A DNA stretch of 64,000 nucleotides from Coptis chinensis (GCA_015680905.1 CM027380.1:15518001-15582000); one strand, 5' to 3'. Positions 1-12,339 are shown, counted from the first letter of the stretch. Made by a program: numbers and translations. Notes: generated from the letters alone by a model not told the origin.

Positions 1-930
1 GCGAAGTTACTTCCATGACTCGAGTGGTTTCTTTGATGGTGTGGTGTCAACGGTGTAGACATCTTGTTCTTTCCTTAAGATTGTTGTATGCGGATAAAAG
101 AAACTTATAGAAGACAAGAGACGAGAATAACGTAATAACCAAAGCGCGGATTAAACATCCCTTAAGGAAAGATTTAAGCCCTTCCAATGGTGCGAAAGGC
201 AACGATGGCGTCTTCCTCCACAGGATTCAATGGTTAACAATGGTCTAACTTTGCACTAGAATAGACTACCCTCTAGAACGAAATATAACTCTCTCGGGCG
301 GCCGGGGAAGAAGAGAATAAAGATTGAAGCAATAAAGACTTATCCGTTTACGTGTAGGTAAGAGAAGGGTGTATACGACTTCAACAACTTCGTTTATTTG
401 GTTCTATAAGCGGCATGCACGCGACTTACCTCTCGGTCGATATCGAAAGAAAAGACACGAAGTTCTATCTCTGCGTCCTCTCTCTCTCTCTCAGAATTGA
501 TCCACTCTATAGACCGCAGCCGGTGTTTATATAGAGGTGATCCGGTTACCAGATGGGAGAAGGAAACCTCACAAAGTCGGTTTCACAAAACCAACTTGGA
601 GTAGAACTCTAGCAAACCGAAACTTGCTGCAACACTAAAAAATCAGTTTAGGGAATAGGTAAACCACTACCCACTAGACAACCCACCCCAAGCCCACGCC
701 ACGCCCGCGACTCTGGTTCGGTTCGGTTGGTGCGGCAGCGCGGCGATGTGGCTTTGGGTGAGTCCTCCCTCCTAACACAAAAGCATTTGTACCCTAAGGG
801 CACGCCCTTATGCTAGAGGTTCACCTCAAATACCTCACTACCTAGTGGTGGTTCACCAATGTGGGACTAAACAACACACAAGTATTTGAAATACACATGA
901 AGATTCCAACAATCTTAAGGAAAGAGTTTG
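1..930 (-). repeat. LTR- or promoter-like sequence, minus strand
   Basis: Read on the minus strand, this stretch looks like the promoter and leader of an LTR element. A TATATAAAC box sits at 525-533, a CT/GA microsatellite (468-492) lies downstream of it, and no long ORF is present. An 18-bp perfect inverted repeat (CTTTCCTTAAGATTGTTG at 69-86; its complement at 907-924) brackets most of it. I see no primer-binding site or convincing terminal TG/CA pair, so the LTR reading is inference. It could instead be a host promoter running off the left edge. Confidence 0.3.
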
Positions 931-1065
931 AAATACACCAGACATGTTAAGATTGACTATCACTTTGTGCGGGAACGCGTTACTAGAGGTTCCTTACGTA
1001 TTATGTATTTCTCCACCATTAAGCAACAAGTATGCAAACCGTGCTATGCATCGAGGTTTTTTTTT

Positions 1066-1279
1066 GGGTTAACTAGTATTACCCCCCCACTAGATGAGCC
1101 AATTAGGATTTCCCCCCCACTAGATGGGAAATTAGGGTCTCCCCCCTAAATACACACAAAAAAAAGTCAAAATGGGTTGGTCAAATTTTTTGTGTGTATT
1201 TAGGAAGAGACCCTAATTTCCCATCTAGTGGGGGGGAAATCTAATTGGCTCATCTAGTGGGGGTAATACTAGTTCACCC
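1066..1279. mobile_element. Foldback MITE with near-complete hairpin
   Basis: The two halves are almost perfect reverse complements. GGGTTAACTAGTATTACC at the left returns as GGTAATACTAGTTCACCC at the right, and the match continues for about 95 bp per arm, including two CCCCCCCACTAGATG blocks. Only about 20 bp of unpaired spacer remains. Poly-T runs flank both sides, so no target-site duplication can be read. It has no coding capacity. A non-autonomous DNA element or foldback element is the best reading; the superfamily is unclear. Confidence 0.75.
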
Positions 1280-4200
1280 TTTTTTTTTTGAAGTCTTGAA
1301 ACCCGTCATTCGAGATCTATAATTAGCATGGTTTTTTTAGATTCTAATTGTAATTAGATAAGGGATAATTATGTTATTTAAGTGACACTAGGGAGTTTTT
1401 TTCTAAATTATTAATAAAAGAGGACTTGTTCTAAATTAAGAGAGAAAAATAGAGAATAATTATATAATTTAAGTTATATTAGATGGGTTCTTCTAAATTA
1501 TTAATAAAAGAGAGAATTTCTAATTTTTGTGAAGAAGGTGTTTATAAATTGAGCAAATAGAGAAATTTCAATTTGCCTACTTGGTAGTGGAGAGTGGGTC
1601 TCAAAACCCGGCTATCATATAGTGTAGAGATTGACTGACATCATATAGTCTCTCTTCCCTTCGGTTTCGGTTTCTACGTGACAAACTTTCTCTTCGCCTT
1701 CGCAGAGATCAGCTTGCAGGAGGGTAATTGAGTCTAGATATTAGATAACATTTGTTAAGATAAACTTTGTTTAGATTATCACTTATCATTGATTTGTACC
1801 ACAGAAAAGTGGGCATCTTAACGAGTCCAATACTTCTCACACTTTCAGAAAGAACTGAAAAATGAAACAAAAAAGGGAAGATGAAAATTGGTCCTTGGAG
1901 ACAGTGGAAGTGTGGTACCATTAATCAGCTCAAATCTCAAACCCAGTGATATTTGAGAGGACAGAAGTGCCTATCAGAGTGTTGTGGGATTTTTACGCAA
2001 CATAAACATAAGGCACTCTAAACATAAACCAATGGATTTACTTGCTTGAACAGTTGCACCAGTTGATTATTTAAGTTATTGACCAGCAACTTAATTATTT
2101 AGCTTTGATTATCATTTAAGTTGGGTTTCCTTTCCTGGCAAAAAATAGACTTGCAGGGCCGACACTCCAGCCATCTTTCTTTGTACTGTCTAGTTTCTTT
2201 CCTGCAAAACCTGGTCGAAAATTCCTTTTCTTAATGAACGGAAATCTTTTCACATTAATGTTCGTAATCTCCAAAATTACTGAGATAAGACTGTATTAGC
2301 AACTGTCGCGAGAAATTATTAGGTGTTGAGAACTCGAAGATCGACTTTATTATGGAGAAGGGTCAAATGTCAGCATTGATTTTTGAGATTTTTCCTGCTA
2401 GTCAAACACATAAATCATGATATGGTAATCATTACAAGTTTGATTTCATAGTAAAAAAAAAGGGTTATCCAAACTATTATTCTGTTGTAGGTTCAGAGTT
2501 GACTAATAGTGCAATTTGCTCCAAGTCTCCATCTAAGTCGATCTTTAAGTCAGCTTAGCAATTTGGACTTCGATTTCGACTTGATATCTCGTTATGGCGA
2601 TATATACACATTATAAAATATCTCTTCATGTAATCATGTAGATAGTGATTACAGTAGAACATGAAGGCTAATTGAAATCCTATGTATCTTTTTTAAGCTA
2701 TAAAGATGAAGATATGGGAATTCTTTTGCATACTCTAAACTGGCCAAAAGAAGGTTTACCTGCCATTGTGTGGACGATCGGGTTCATCTGTGAGAATGGA
2801 GTCTCAAGAAAACATGCATATCAACTATTTTATACATGTATACTTTTGTCATATAATCAACGGAAGTCAGAATGTGTTTGGTTCACTGGTCTCGATAAGC
2901 TTTTTGTAAGTCAATTATTTCGGTTGCAGATGCCTTATAGAGTTATAGGTAAGTCAGCATTTGGAGAATTTTTGTGTATTTTTGTCGAAATATTGGTTTT
3001 TGAGCGAAATTCCTTGATGACTCTGTGAAGACTTCAAATAGTGAACATTTTTATATCAAAGATTGTGGGAATAGAACGATTAAACTAGGAGGTGCATTGT
3101 ATATTTGTATGACCTTTTCATTTCTATACACTCAGTTCAGTCGATTTTAGATTTGTTGGGATTTATTATGGAAAAAACAAAAAGATTTGTTGGGATTGGT
3201 GTGGCCGTGTGGATCCCTTTTTACCAAGCTACTGGCAGTCTATCATGGGGTTCCACTACTTGCTCTAATATATATTAGTTTAAGAATGGCTGAAATTATT
3301 GAAATGTTTATTGCTACAAAAGTACAAAGTCAAACCATCAAATTCATTAGAGCTAACTAATTAATACATGATTGTGAATTTGGGATCCGCGATGGGTTCT
3401 CAGGAATTTGTGGTCGGTTCAACATCATGGGCATTTTGATTTGTGTATGTCTTGTGTTAAAATTTTAAACCTTCCAGTTTTTCACTCTATCGGAATCCGA
3501 GGATATTGTGGTTGGGAATGTGTATTTGCAAGTCTGCAACTATCCAGATGAAACCATAGTTCGTGATTCCGAACAACTTTTTCAAAAATCAAAATTTTAA
3601 ACATAGTGTCGAAATAATCAAAATTCGAATGAATTTCGAATTTTATAGGGTCGTTTTTAAATTTGGATGAAACCGAATTTTTATCGTTTTAAATTTTGTT
3701 TGTGCAAGCCAAAATGCCAAATGGCTGACAACACCAGCTGCCGGCTTTCCCAAGTTTCTTTATTTACCATAAATACGGTGGGTTCGATTTGGTGAAAATT
3801 GCCTGTGATGCATAGTTCGTTCTCGGATAAATTCAAAACCGTCTCGATTTCATATTCGAATTTCAAATTCATTCGGGTTTTAGAAAACCGAAATTCGCCT
3901 CAGGAACTATGCTGTGAGGACGTGAGGTGTTTTTTTATTTTTTTCTGTAAGATTACGAAAGGATGTACAAAATGCTCCATTTCTTCTGCTCTACTCTTGT
4001 TAGGAAGTTGGGCCTTGAGGTTTTCCCTTGGTATGGCTTTTGTGTGTTTTATGATTTTATCTACTTATTTTTTCCTTGAGATAATTTTGGGTTTCTCTTC
4101 AATATTCGAAAGTACACATAAAGTTATCCTGGTGAACAAATCAAAACAGTAGTTGCATTAATCCCTTTAGATTAAACACAAAGAATTCATCAAGACACCA

Positions 4201-4297
4201 ACCATCACGTTACACCAATGGAATAAAAATCGATAAGATTTGCAATCAAGACAGAGGGGGAACCCTCACCTTAAAAAAGTTCTGGGTGATAAACTTC
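1280..4297. other. Intergenic, no gene seen
   Basis: AT-rich sequence with only short, unsupported ORFs. At 3555-3911 there is a loose inverted-repeat unit with CATAGTTCGTG at the left and CAGGAACTATG at the right. The same end motif recurs inverted at 12101-12111, which suggests an old MITE family. Nothing else could be supported. Confidence 0.5.
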
Positions 4298-4539
4298 GGT
4301 GATAGTTTTCCCGATGGAGATTTATCAAAACCGTGTTGGATTCCAAAAAAATGGGTTTTTTTTCTGAACTGTTAGATTCCGTCTCTCGCATGATTTTTGG
4401 TTTTTTTCGATTTTTTTAATTTCGGACGGGGATGTTTCATTCCGGCCCCGATCAAACATCCCGGTAATATTTTTATCACCTTTTGATTTCACGGTGATAG
4501 AGTGAAAGTGAGATAGATAGAGGGGTGAAAACTATCACC
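4298..4539. repeat. Short element bounded by 13-bp inverted repeats
   Basis: GGTGATAGTTTTC at 4298-4310 is perfectly inverted at 4527-4539 (GAAAACTATCACC). Size and lack of ORFs fit a MITE. The flanks give no clear target-site duplication, so the true ends may lie a little outside. Confidence 0.4.
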
Positions 4540-6206
4540 TGCATTGCAAATGCTCTAACTGAGATCAAATAATGAACGGTGGTGATTGATAGATCATACG
4601 AAAGAATGTATCATGTACATAGGCAAGTAGGCATAGAATGATAGAGATATAGAATAGACCTAGATACAATGATAACATCAGATCTCGAGATTGACCCAAA
4701 TGATGAAAGAATCATGATGAAGTAGATGGGAAGAAGCGGCGGAGAGATCAACACTTTACTCGTTTCAGTGAAAAATGTCAACACATCACTTACACATGGC
4801 AGGCTAGAAAAAACACCAAAATGAGGTAACAAGATAATGAAAGAGGTAACAGAATCTTTATTACAGCGCGTCCGTTAAAGACGAAATGATGAAAATCTTG
4901 TAAAGTAAGGGGTGTCCAGCGTCCTTAATAAGGGCATGGAGCCAAAGATTGGATGACGATTTTTATTTTGATTTGTTTGCGATTGTCCTGAATAATAAGG
5001 GGTATGGATGCTAGGTTCAGTTGGTCCTAGATCTACAGTCTACTATAAAATTTTGTCATCGATTGTTCCCTTCATAAACTAAGCGAAGATTGGCATAATA
5101 AATTGGTCGTTATCTCATGTCTTAAATTCGAACATATTGTAGAGAAAAATGCCTTATCCATTTCAGTTTGAATTTTGAAGTGCATAGTTGTATATACTTT
5201 AACATCATCTATTAGAAACATATTTAGAGAAAAATGCATTAGCTACTATTAACATATTTTTCAATTGTAGTTTGGTTTTATTCACCACTATAGGCAACAC
5301 AATTTTTAGTTCACAACACTAGGCCGGGATGCAAACTCTAGGTATTGGAAGGGACCATCGTTTGTAGGCTAAGACTCACGCTAGACTCAGTAAGCGAACA
5401 TCTCCAAATAAATCCGAATTTCCCTCAATCATCAGTAAAGATCTTTCTAGAGTTATACTCAACTGGGAGCGCATTGTAATCTTGAGTTTTCTTTAGCAAA
5501 ACTAATTAAATATTTTGTCAATAATTTTATTTGTTAATAGAATGTGCATTTATGAATCAATTGTTCCATCAATTATTATATCTTTATGAAATGAGCTAAT
5601 TGACTTGAATCCAATTGAATAATAAAGAATTGAATAATTTATACAACTTATTTAGAAAGTTGTACACATACCTATGAATTCTAAGAAAACTCTTCCAGGC
5701 ATACTAAAGAAACAAAAAATTAAGAAATTTTCATATTTCAAAATCCTCAAGAAACTCACTAACTGAAAAAGAAAAAAAACAAATCCTCAATAAATATTAA
5801 AAAATCAGTTTGAAGATATTCAAAAATCTTTTTTGAACACTTTAGAATATATAATATCTTTATAAGCAAATCAAAAGCATTAATTGAGAAAATAACAAAA
5901 ACAGAAAGGTTAAAAGGATTCAATCATAAAAATTAGGTAGAATAACCAACAAAATGGTGGGTCAATTTTCTAATGAGTGAGTGGGTCCAAAAAGTAGTCC
6001 ATTCAAAGTGTCATCACATGGTAGTTTCACTAGAAACTATACAAAAACCCGCGGGACCAGGAGATACCAACTCCTGCCCCTTCTAACGTGTTAATAGAAA
6101 TTATAGAGACCAAAAAAAGAAGCCTCAAAACGTTGACTGGATTAACGCAATAACCGTCAACTTTTTATTAACAAAGTTAATTCCAAGCCTACGTTTTCAT
6201 TTCCAA
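4540..6206. other. Intergenic / distal promoter of the WAV3-like gene
   Basis: AT-rich upstream region of the gene at 6544. No ORF or repeat could be supported here. Confidence 0.5.
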
Positions 6207-6214
6207 TATAAATA
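6207..6214 (+). promoter_or_regulatory. TATA box of the WAV3-like gene
   Basis: TATAAATA lies 337 bp upstream of the chosen start codon. It is followed by a pyrimidine-rich stretch (TTTTCTTTCTG, TTTTCTTTCTC) typical of plant transcription starts and 5' leaders. The spacing implies a 5' UTR of roughly 300 nt. Confidence 0.6.
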
Positions 6215-6543
6215 CTCGACTTAAAAAGCTATTTTCTTTCTGTGTATTGTTTTCTTTCTCTCATGGTTGTAGTAGTAACAGATCTCTTCATCACACACAC
6301 TATTCTAAAAAAGTTTTGCAGAAAGCATAGCAGCAAAAGAGATAGAGAAACAAAAGCTAGAGCAAGAAGAGAAAAGAGATAAAGCCTTTTTATCCTTGAT
6401 CTAATCTCCTCTTGTCTCCATGCTAAACATCATCCCATCTTATCATTTTGTCTTGTTTAGCTAGCTAGGAATACAACAAATAACAAACTCCCTTTTCTTT
6501 CGTTTTAATTCTTGTGTCTATCATCTTCTATACAGAGAGTGAT

Positions 6544-8937
6544 ATGGGTGGAACTGGGTGGAGAAGAGCTTTTTGCACATCTATTCCAAGAGATTCATCA
6601 TCTTCAGATCATCAAACTTCATTTTCAGATAAACAAAGCCCAAATCCAAGTACACCTAGTACTCCTAGAAGTAGTAGTAGACTCAAGTTTGGGTTTCTTT
6701 CTGGTGGTAGCAATCCATCAACCCCAAGATTTCAATCTTCTCAAGATATTTCCAGCCCAAATTTACGATGTCGAACAACGGCCCAACAAGTACCAACTCC
6801 AGCACAAGTTCAAAATAGTCCCAAACTTCAATGCTACACCACTACCCCCTCACTCAATACCTCCAGATTGTTTCAAAACTTAAATCCTTCTTCCCCCAAA
6901 TCCCCTTCAAGATTCTCTCTCTTCAAAACTAGTCTCCGTTTGTCCAGAGTAAGTAATAATTAATTACTAGTTTCTTTCCATTTCGAATTTTATTATGAAA
7001 GATTAATAATTTGTGTTTTTTTTTTTGTGCAGACTAGTTGTGGAATCTGTGTGCAGAATGTGAAAACTGGGCAAGGAACAGCAATATTCACAGCAGAATG
7101 CTCTCATGCTTTTCACTTTCCGTGCATAGCTGCACACGTTAGAAAGCATGGTAATCTAATTTGTCCTGTTTGTCATGCCAATTGGAAAGAAGTACCTTTA
7201 TTAGCTATCCACAAAAACCAACAACAACAACCACCACCACTTCCACCACCCCAACAAGAAACCAAAAAAGAGATGATTCAATCTTACCCGACTTCTCCTT
7301 CTCTTACAAATGTCAAAATCAAGTCTACTTCTTCTGATCAAAAAAGACTCTACGACGACGATGAGCCTCTACTTTCACCAAGATTCAATCCTATCCCTGA
7401 AGTAGATGAAGATGAAGAAGACAACGAGGACGATGAAGAAGAAATCGAAGAATTTCAAGGATTCTTCACAAATCCCAACACTTGCCCACAACAAGATAAC
7501 AAAGATTCAAGGAGTTGGAGAAATGTTGATGTGAAACTTCTCCCAGTAGCTGCAGTTGTTTCCGTTGGAAGAAATCACGAGACTTACGCGGTAGCTCTCA
7601 AAATCAAAGCACCGCCACCACCACCATCGCGTAATTTAAACGGCCCGGCAGCAGCAAAGCTTCTAGACTCTTCGCGGCGCGCACCAATTGATCTTGTAAC
7701 AGTTCTTGACGTTAGTGGAAGCATGACGGGTCCCAAACTACAAATGTTAAAACGAGCCATGAGATTAGTCATTTCATCACTGAGCTCGGCTGATCGGCTA
7801 TCAATAATTGCATTTTCTTCAACTCCTAAAAGGTTACTAGCATTAAGAAGGATGACAAGTCATGGTCAAAGATCAGCTCGGCGTATTATTGATCGGCTTG
7901 TTTGTGGTCAAGGAACTAGCGTTGGTGATGCTTTGAGGAAAGCTACAAAAGTTCTTGAAGATCGAAGGGAGAGAAATCCTGTTGCCAGTATCATGCTTTT
8001 ATCTGACGGTCAGGACGAAAGGTCATCAAGAGAGAGTACAACGAGAAGACAACAAAATGTTCCATCTTCTAATGGTGACGTGTCGGGGACGAGATTCGCG
8101 CATCTCGAAATTCCAGTTCATTCATTTGGTTTCGGCGAAAACAGCGGAATAAGTCACGAGCCATCTGAAGATGCTTTCGCGAAATGCGTTGGTGGGTTGT
8201 TAAGTGTTGTGGTTCAGGATTTGAGGTTGAGTTTGGGTTTTTCATCCGGTTCGACTCCGGCTGAAATCACAGCCGTTTATTCTTGTAATGGACGTCCTGC
8301 GTTTCTTGGATCTGGATCGGTTCGACTCGGTGATTTATATGCTGAAGAGGAAAGAGAGTTACTTGTTGAGTTAAAGGTTCCAATGGTTCCGGTTGGGGCG
8401 CATCATGTTATGTCTGTGAAATGTTGTTACAAGGACCCAGTTACTCAAGAGTTGATTCAGTGTAAGGAGCAAGCTCTTTTGGTCCCTAGGCCTCATGCCG
8501 TTCGATCTTCTGATCCCAAGATTGAACGGCTGAGGAGCTTATTTGTGACTAATCGCGCGATAGCTGAAGCGAGGCGATGCGTTGATCATAATGATTTTAC
8601 GAGTGCGCATCGAATGCTTACTTCGACACGGGCTTTGTTGAAGCAAGCTAATTCGAGTTCAATTGATGAGTATTTAAGTGGGATTGATGCTGAGTTGAAA
8701 GAACTGAATTATCGACGGCAGCAGCAGCAGTATCTGCATCATGGTACTCCGCAGCAGATTGTGATCCAACGGCGGAGAACAAATGAGCGTGAGCCGACTT
8801 ATTTGGATGAAAATGGCGAGCCGCTTACACCAACTTCAGCTTGGCGAGCGGCTGAGCAGCTTGCTAAAGTGGCTATTATGCGTAAGTCTATGAATAAAGT
8901 TGGCGATTTACATGGCTTTGAAAATGCTAGATTTTAG
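6544..8937 (+). CDS. WAV3: WAV3/WAVH1-type RING-H2 and VWA E3 ubiquitin ligase
   Basis: Two exons, 6544-6948 and 7033-8937, joined in phase 0 across an 84-bp GT-AG intron (donor GTAAGT; acceptor TTTTGTGCAG), encode 769 aa. The start is the ATG opening MGGTGWRRAFCTSIP, the conserved N-terminus of this family; an upstream in-frame ATG at 6514 gives an unconserved extension. A serine/proline-rich region with SGGSNPSTPR precedes a RING-H2 finger (C138, C141, C158, H160, H163, C166, C179, C182). A Q/P stretch (about 196-210) and an acidic block (about 257-277) follow. The VWA domain (about 353-530) keeps the MIDAS DVSGS (D361, S363, S365) and D460. The C-terminal part resembles the VWA-interacting region and conserved tail of the family. 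Known: WAV3-family ligases restrain root gravitropic bending in Arabidopsis. Which paralogue this is (WAV3, WAVH1, WAVH2, EDA40) cannot be settled here. The frame is intact and looks functional. Confidence 0.93.
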
Positions 8938-9407
8938 AATTGTCAAAAAAACATTGAAAAATGAAAAGAAAAAGAATAGAAAAGTGGTCAAGGAGTGAGT
9001 GTAATGGCGACAAGCAGTAACCGACGTTTTGGCCCTTTTGGGATGGAAAAATAGCGGAGAAAACAAAATGGATAAGCCCACACTGATTGGGCTGGGCCCG
9101 CTTGTCTCATGTGTATTTATCCCCAGCTTTAATTATTAGAAGAGTAAAAGATTTATGTTTTTCTCTTTTTTTTCTTTCATTGCAATTGAAGAGGGGAATT
9201 TACAGTGAAATAGAACAACCTTAGAATAGTGAGGGAGTGTTAGTTGTATGATGGATAGAAACGTTTGTTGTTTTGTTTTCTTCTTCTGTTATTTGATCTT
9301 AATAATGTGTAATTTATACATGTTGTTTAGACAAAACTATTACTCCTGTTCTATCCTTTTTAACCTGAATTTTGATTCCGTAGCGTTTTATTTTCCTCCT
9401 ACTGCTT

Positions 9408-9455
9408 ATTAGAAGATGGAACATTTTGTTGTCTTCTCGTTGTACTCTCTCTTGA
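9408..9455 (-). repeat. 48-nt inverted copy of WAV3-like coding sequence
   Basis: The reverse complement of 9408-9455 is identical over all 48 nt to 8026-8073, inside the VWA-coding part of the upstream gene (codons about 467-482). It lies 471 bp beyond the stop codon. AT-rich possible polyadenylation sites around 9290-9320 come before it, so it may or may not be transcribed with the gene. If it is, the transcript would fold into a 48-bp perfect stem. Confidence 0.9.
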
Positions 9456-9675
9456 ACCGCCATCTTCTATCCAACAAGTGTCTTGTCATGAAATTTTTTC
9501 CCACTGTTTACAGAATGTACGACATAATTACATAAACACTGTTAATTGAATATTGAATCCCTCTTTTATGTTACATCTCATGGAATCTGTGTACCATTAT
9601 GAGAAGGAAAATGATTGATACAGTTGCTGCTTTTTGTGGCGCGGCTGTAGTGAACTAGTAGTCTAGTAATAATGT

Positions 9676-9957
9676 AGTAATGTACCAATTATTTCTATCG
9701 AAAAAAAAAAGTAATGTACCAATTATTTCTATCGAAAAAAAAAAAGTAATGTACCAATTACCACCGTCAAATAATCTGATTTTTTAATAAAAAACTTGAC
9801 TTACCATCTAATTCGAATGAGGTACTGATTGTCTGATTCTATCTATCAACGTGTTAACTTTTTGTAGTAATGTACCAATTATTTCTATCGAAAAAACAAA
9901 AAAAGTAATGTACCAATTACCACCGTCAAATAATCTGATTTTTTAATAAAAAACTTA
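9676..9957. repeat. Tandem and interspersed short repeats
   Basis: The unit GTAATGTACCAATTATTTC followed by an A-rich run is repeated at about 9676, 9711 and 9867. A longer partner, ending in TAATCTGATTTTTTAATAAA, is present twice (about 9742-9795 and 9907-9953). A third block, CTTACCATCTAATTCGAATG and about 40 bp after it, occurs at 9800 and again at 11048. This shows that the element at 9958-11047 inserted into a repeat array. Confidence 0.75.
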
Positions 9958-11047
9958 GGGGGGGTTTGGATCCTATTTATTTATTCTATCTCTAGACACT
10001 TTTTTAAATCTTTTGATTCTACTCCAATTTTAAAACTCATTTTTGGATGTATTAACTGTTTTTAAAACTTATTATTTTTCCTTTTTACCCTTTTTATTTG
10101 TAACTGTCAATATCTTCCACAAATAAATAATACAAAAAATCTAAATGTCATTATGCGTGTGTGTGTCAATCAAGGCCACTCATCGAAAAGGTAATTGTGT
10201 TTGCTCCAAGATGTACTAATCAAATAATACAATTGTCTTATTAAAAAAAAATTATTTGTCCTTTTCACAATTTGAATTACATCAAGCTTAAAAAACATGG
10301 TATTTAAAATGATCAAAAAATTGTTAAAGTTATATTGAAATTAGTTGTAATCAACATATATTTTTTTTCCAAGTTGATGCTTTCCACATTGTTTTGGTCT
10401 CTCAGAAATTTATCTCACTTTTAATTGAATTTTTAGATTTCGGATGAATTTTAGTTATTTTGATTAACCCACTTTCTTTTGGTAACTAATTTAAGTTGGG
10501 ACTAATAAAAAGAGTCAAAATTGTAAAAAGTCAGTTTTAAATTTGAGGATAGATGTCAAATTTCAATTTTTATGGAGGAAAAAAAAAAAGTTTGCTATTT
10601 CCTCCGAACTTAAAAAGTTAGTTTTTGTACTATACCCAATTTTCTACGTTTATTTATTCAAAAAAGTGTTTATTGTGTGAAAAAATATTTTTTGAAAAAA
10701 TAAATGTGTTTGGTTTCTATTTAAAAAAAATAGTTTTTCCATCCAAAAACACTTTTGATCCCAAAAGTTGTTTTATGATAATTAGGTCAAACTTGTTTTT
10801 TTCAAGCTTAAAAAAACTATTTTTCACAAACACTTTGAAACAAAAAACGAAATGAGCTCTTTTTAACTTTAGTTTTATCCACGATATGCCAAAAATATAT
10901 CGAAACAAACATCTATTTTTATAAAATAGCCTTTTAAAAAAATCACAACCAAACACGTGTTTATTGGTTTTTAGAATAAATATTTTTTCATAAAAATGTT
11001 TTTTAAGAAAAAATGATTTTTTGAAAAAATGAGAACCAAACACCCAC
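9958..11047. mobile_element. PIF/Harbinger-like non-autonomous element, TTA target site
   Basis: The left end GGGGGGGTTTGG and the right end CCAAACACCCAC are imperfect inverted repeats. Both are flanked by TTA (9955-9957 and 11048-11050), the 3-bp target-site duplication usual for PIF/Harbinger elements. The element is 1090 bp and very AT-rich. Its right half is rich in internal inverted repeats of the TTTTTTGAAAAAAT type. The two ORFs overlapping on opposite strands (10625-10855 and 10717-11043) are low-complexity products of that fold and not genes. Confidence 0.6.
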
Positions 11048-11870
11048 TTAACTTACCATCTAATTCAAATGAGGTACTGATTGTCTGATTCTATCTATCA
11101 ACGTGTTAAATTTTTGTGGAAAAACTAAGACCAATCAATAGGGCATCGTATCCCAAATCTCAAAAACATCTTATTACAAGTCCACAATATTTTTTCAGAA
11201 GATTTCCTTTTAAGGTCTGGACCTTAGTGGGAAAATTATAGCTGTATACTTCTATGATTCTAAATATATACATATAGGCATACGGCATACCTATGCTGAA
11301 CTTAGGACGAACTATGCCCAAAATCATGTCTCTAATTTTTTCATTTTGTGTGTGGTGAAATTGTCTATGAAAATCGACTTAAATAAACACGGGGAATAGA
11401 AATAGTACAACTTTTTGTTTTGTCGAGATGGCTTAAAATGTTTTCAAAGGAAAAGTAAAAAACTGAAAAACAGTGAAAGAAAGCTATTTCCATAATTTGA
11501 GTTGCTATCTTTTAACTTTCTAGTGCGGATCTCCAAATTATCTTTTTTTTTTTCAACTGTCTCTATCATACGATTCATGTTTCGTTTTTCCTTTCTAAAA
11601 TTTGGAGACCGAGACTTTTTGCTCCCATTTCCTCTGTTGAATCCATTCTATATTTGCTTGACCTAGAGCCAATTTTTAAATTTTCTATATAGCTCAGACT
11701 ATCATCATCCCACTCAATTTCTTAGCATCACCATCGATACTGACCATTGGAGCCTACCAAAAGCTTTCCCTGACTCAGCTTTTGATGGGTCATAGTCTGA
11801 TTAGTGTACTGCATCATCTTACCTTACTTGTCTGATCAATGGTGGATAAAATTTGTATCTTTGTCAACAT
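11048..11870. other. Intergenic, no gene seen
   Basis: AT-rich sequence resuming the repeat array interrupted by the preceding element (its first 60 bp match 9800-9862). No supportable gene. Confidence 0.5.
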
Positions 11871-11941
11871 ACTCCGCTAAAATGACTGATGAGTCGGGGA
11901 CTCTAGGCTCTCATCACTCATCAGTCATTTTTTTTCGGAGT
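11871..11941. repeat. Perfect-stem DNA hairpin
   Basis: AAAATGACTGATGAGT (11879-11894) pairs perfectly with 11916-11931 around a 21-nt loop. An outer ACTCCG/CGGAGT pair (11871-11876 with 11936-11941) lengthens the stem. No T-run terminator or gene context explains it. It may be the core of a small foldback element. Confidence 0.75.
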
Positions 11942-12339
11942 TTCAGAATTTTTAGAATTTTGATAAATTCAAAAACTGAAATTTATTAAATTTCAACTCT
12001 TATCACATTTGGAATTTCAGATATTTGAACTCTATATTTGAAATTTTAATTTTTTAAAAAATCAAAATTTCAAATTGAATTTTAAAATTTCATTCGAAAT
12101 CACGAACTATGGCCTAAACTCATCAAATGTTCACCAAATTTAAGTTCACCATTTCACTAAAATAAATACTACCACAATTTCCTTAAATTCTTGATTATAT
12201 CAAGTATATAATGAGTAATGACACATGCATGATCGAAGTAATGAACATTTTTAACTAGTGATTTGATTCTAATTTATCTCATTAATTAAGCTAGGTTTGG
12301 AAATTGGCTATTTGCAATAACATATAATAGATATATCGT

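Noticed and set aside
7584-8152. Small ORFs antisense or out of frame within the WAV3-like exon
   Set aside because: They are shadows of the conserved RING/VWA coding frame.
10625-11043. Overlapping ORFs on both strands rich in Phe/Lys
   Set aside because: They are mirror readings of T/A-rich inverted repeats inside the transposon at 9958-11047.
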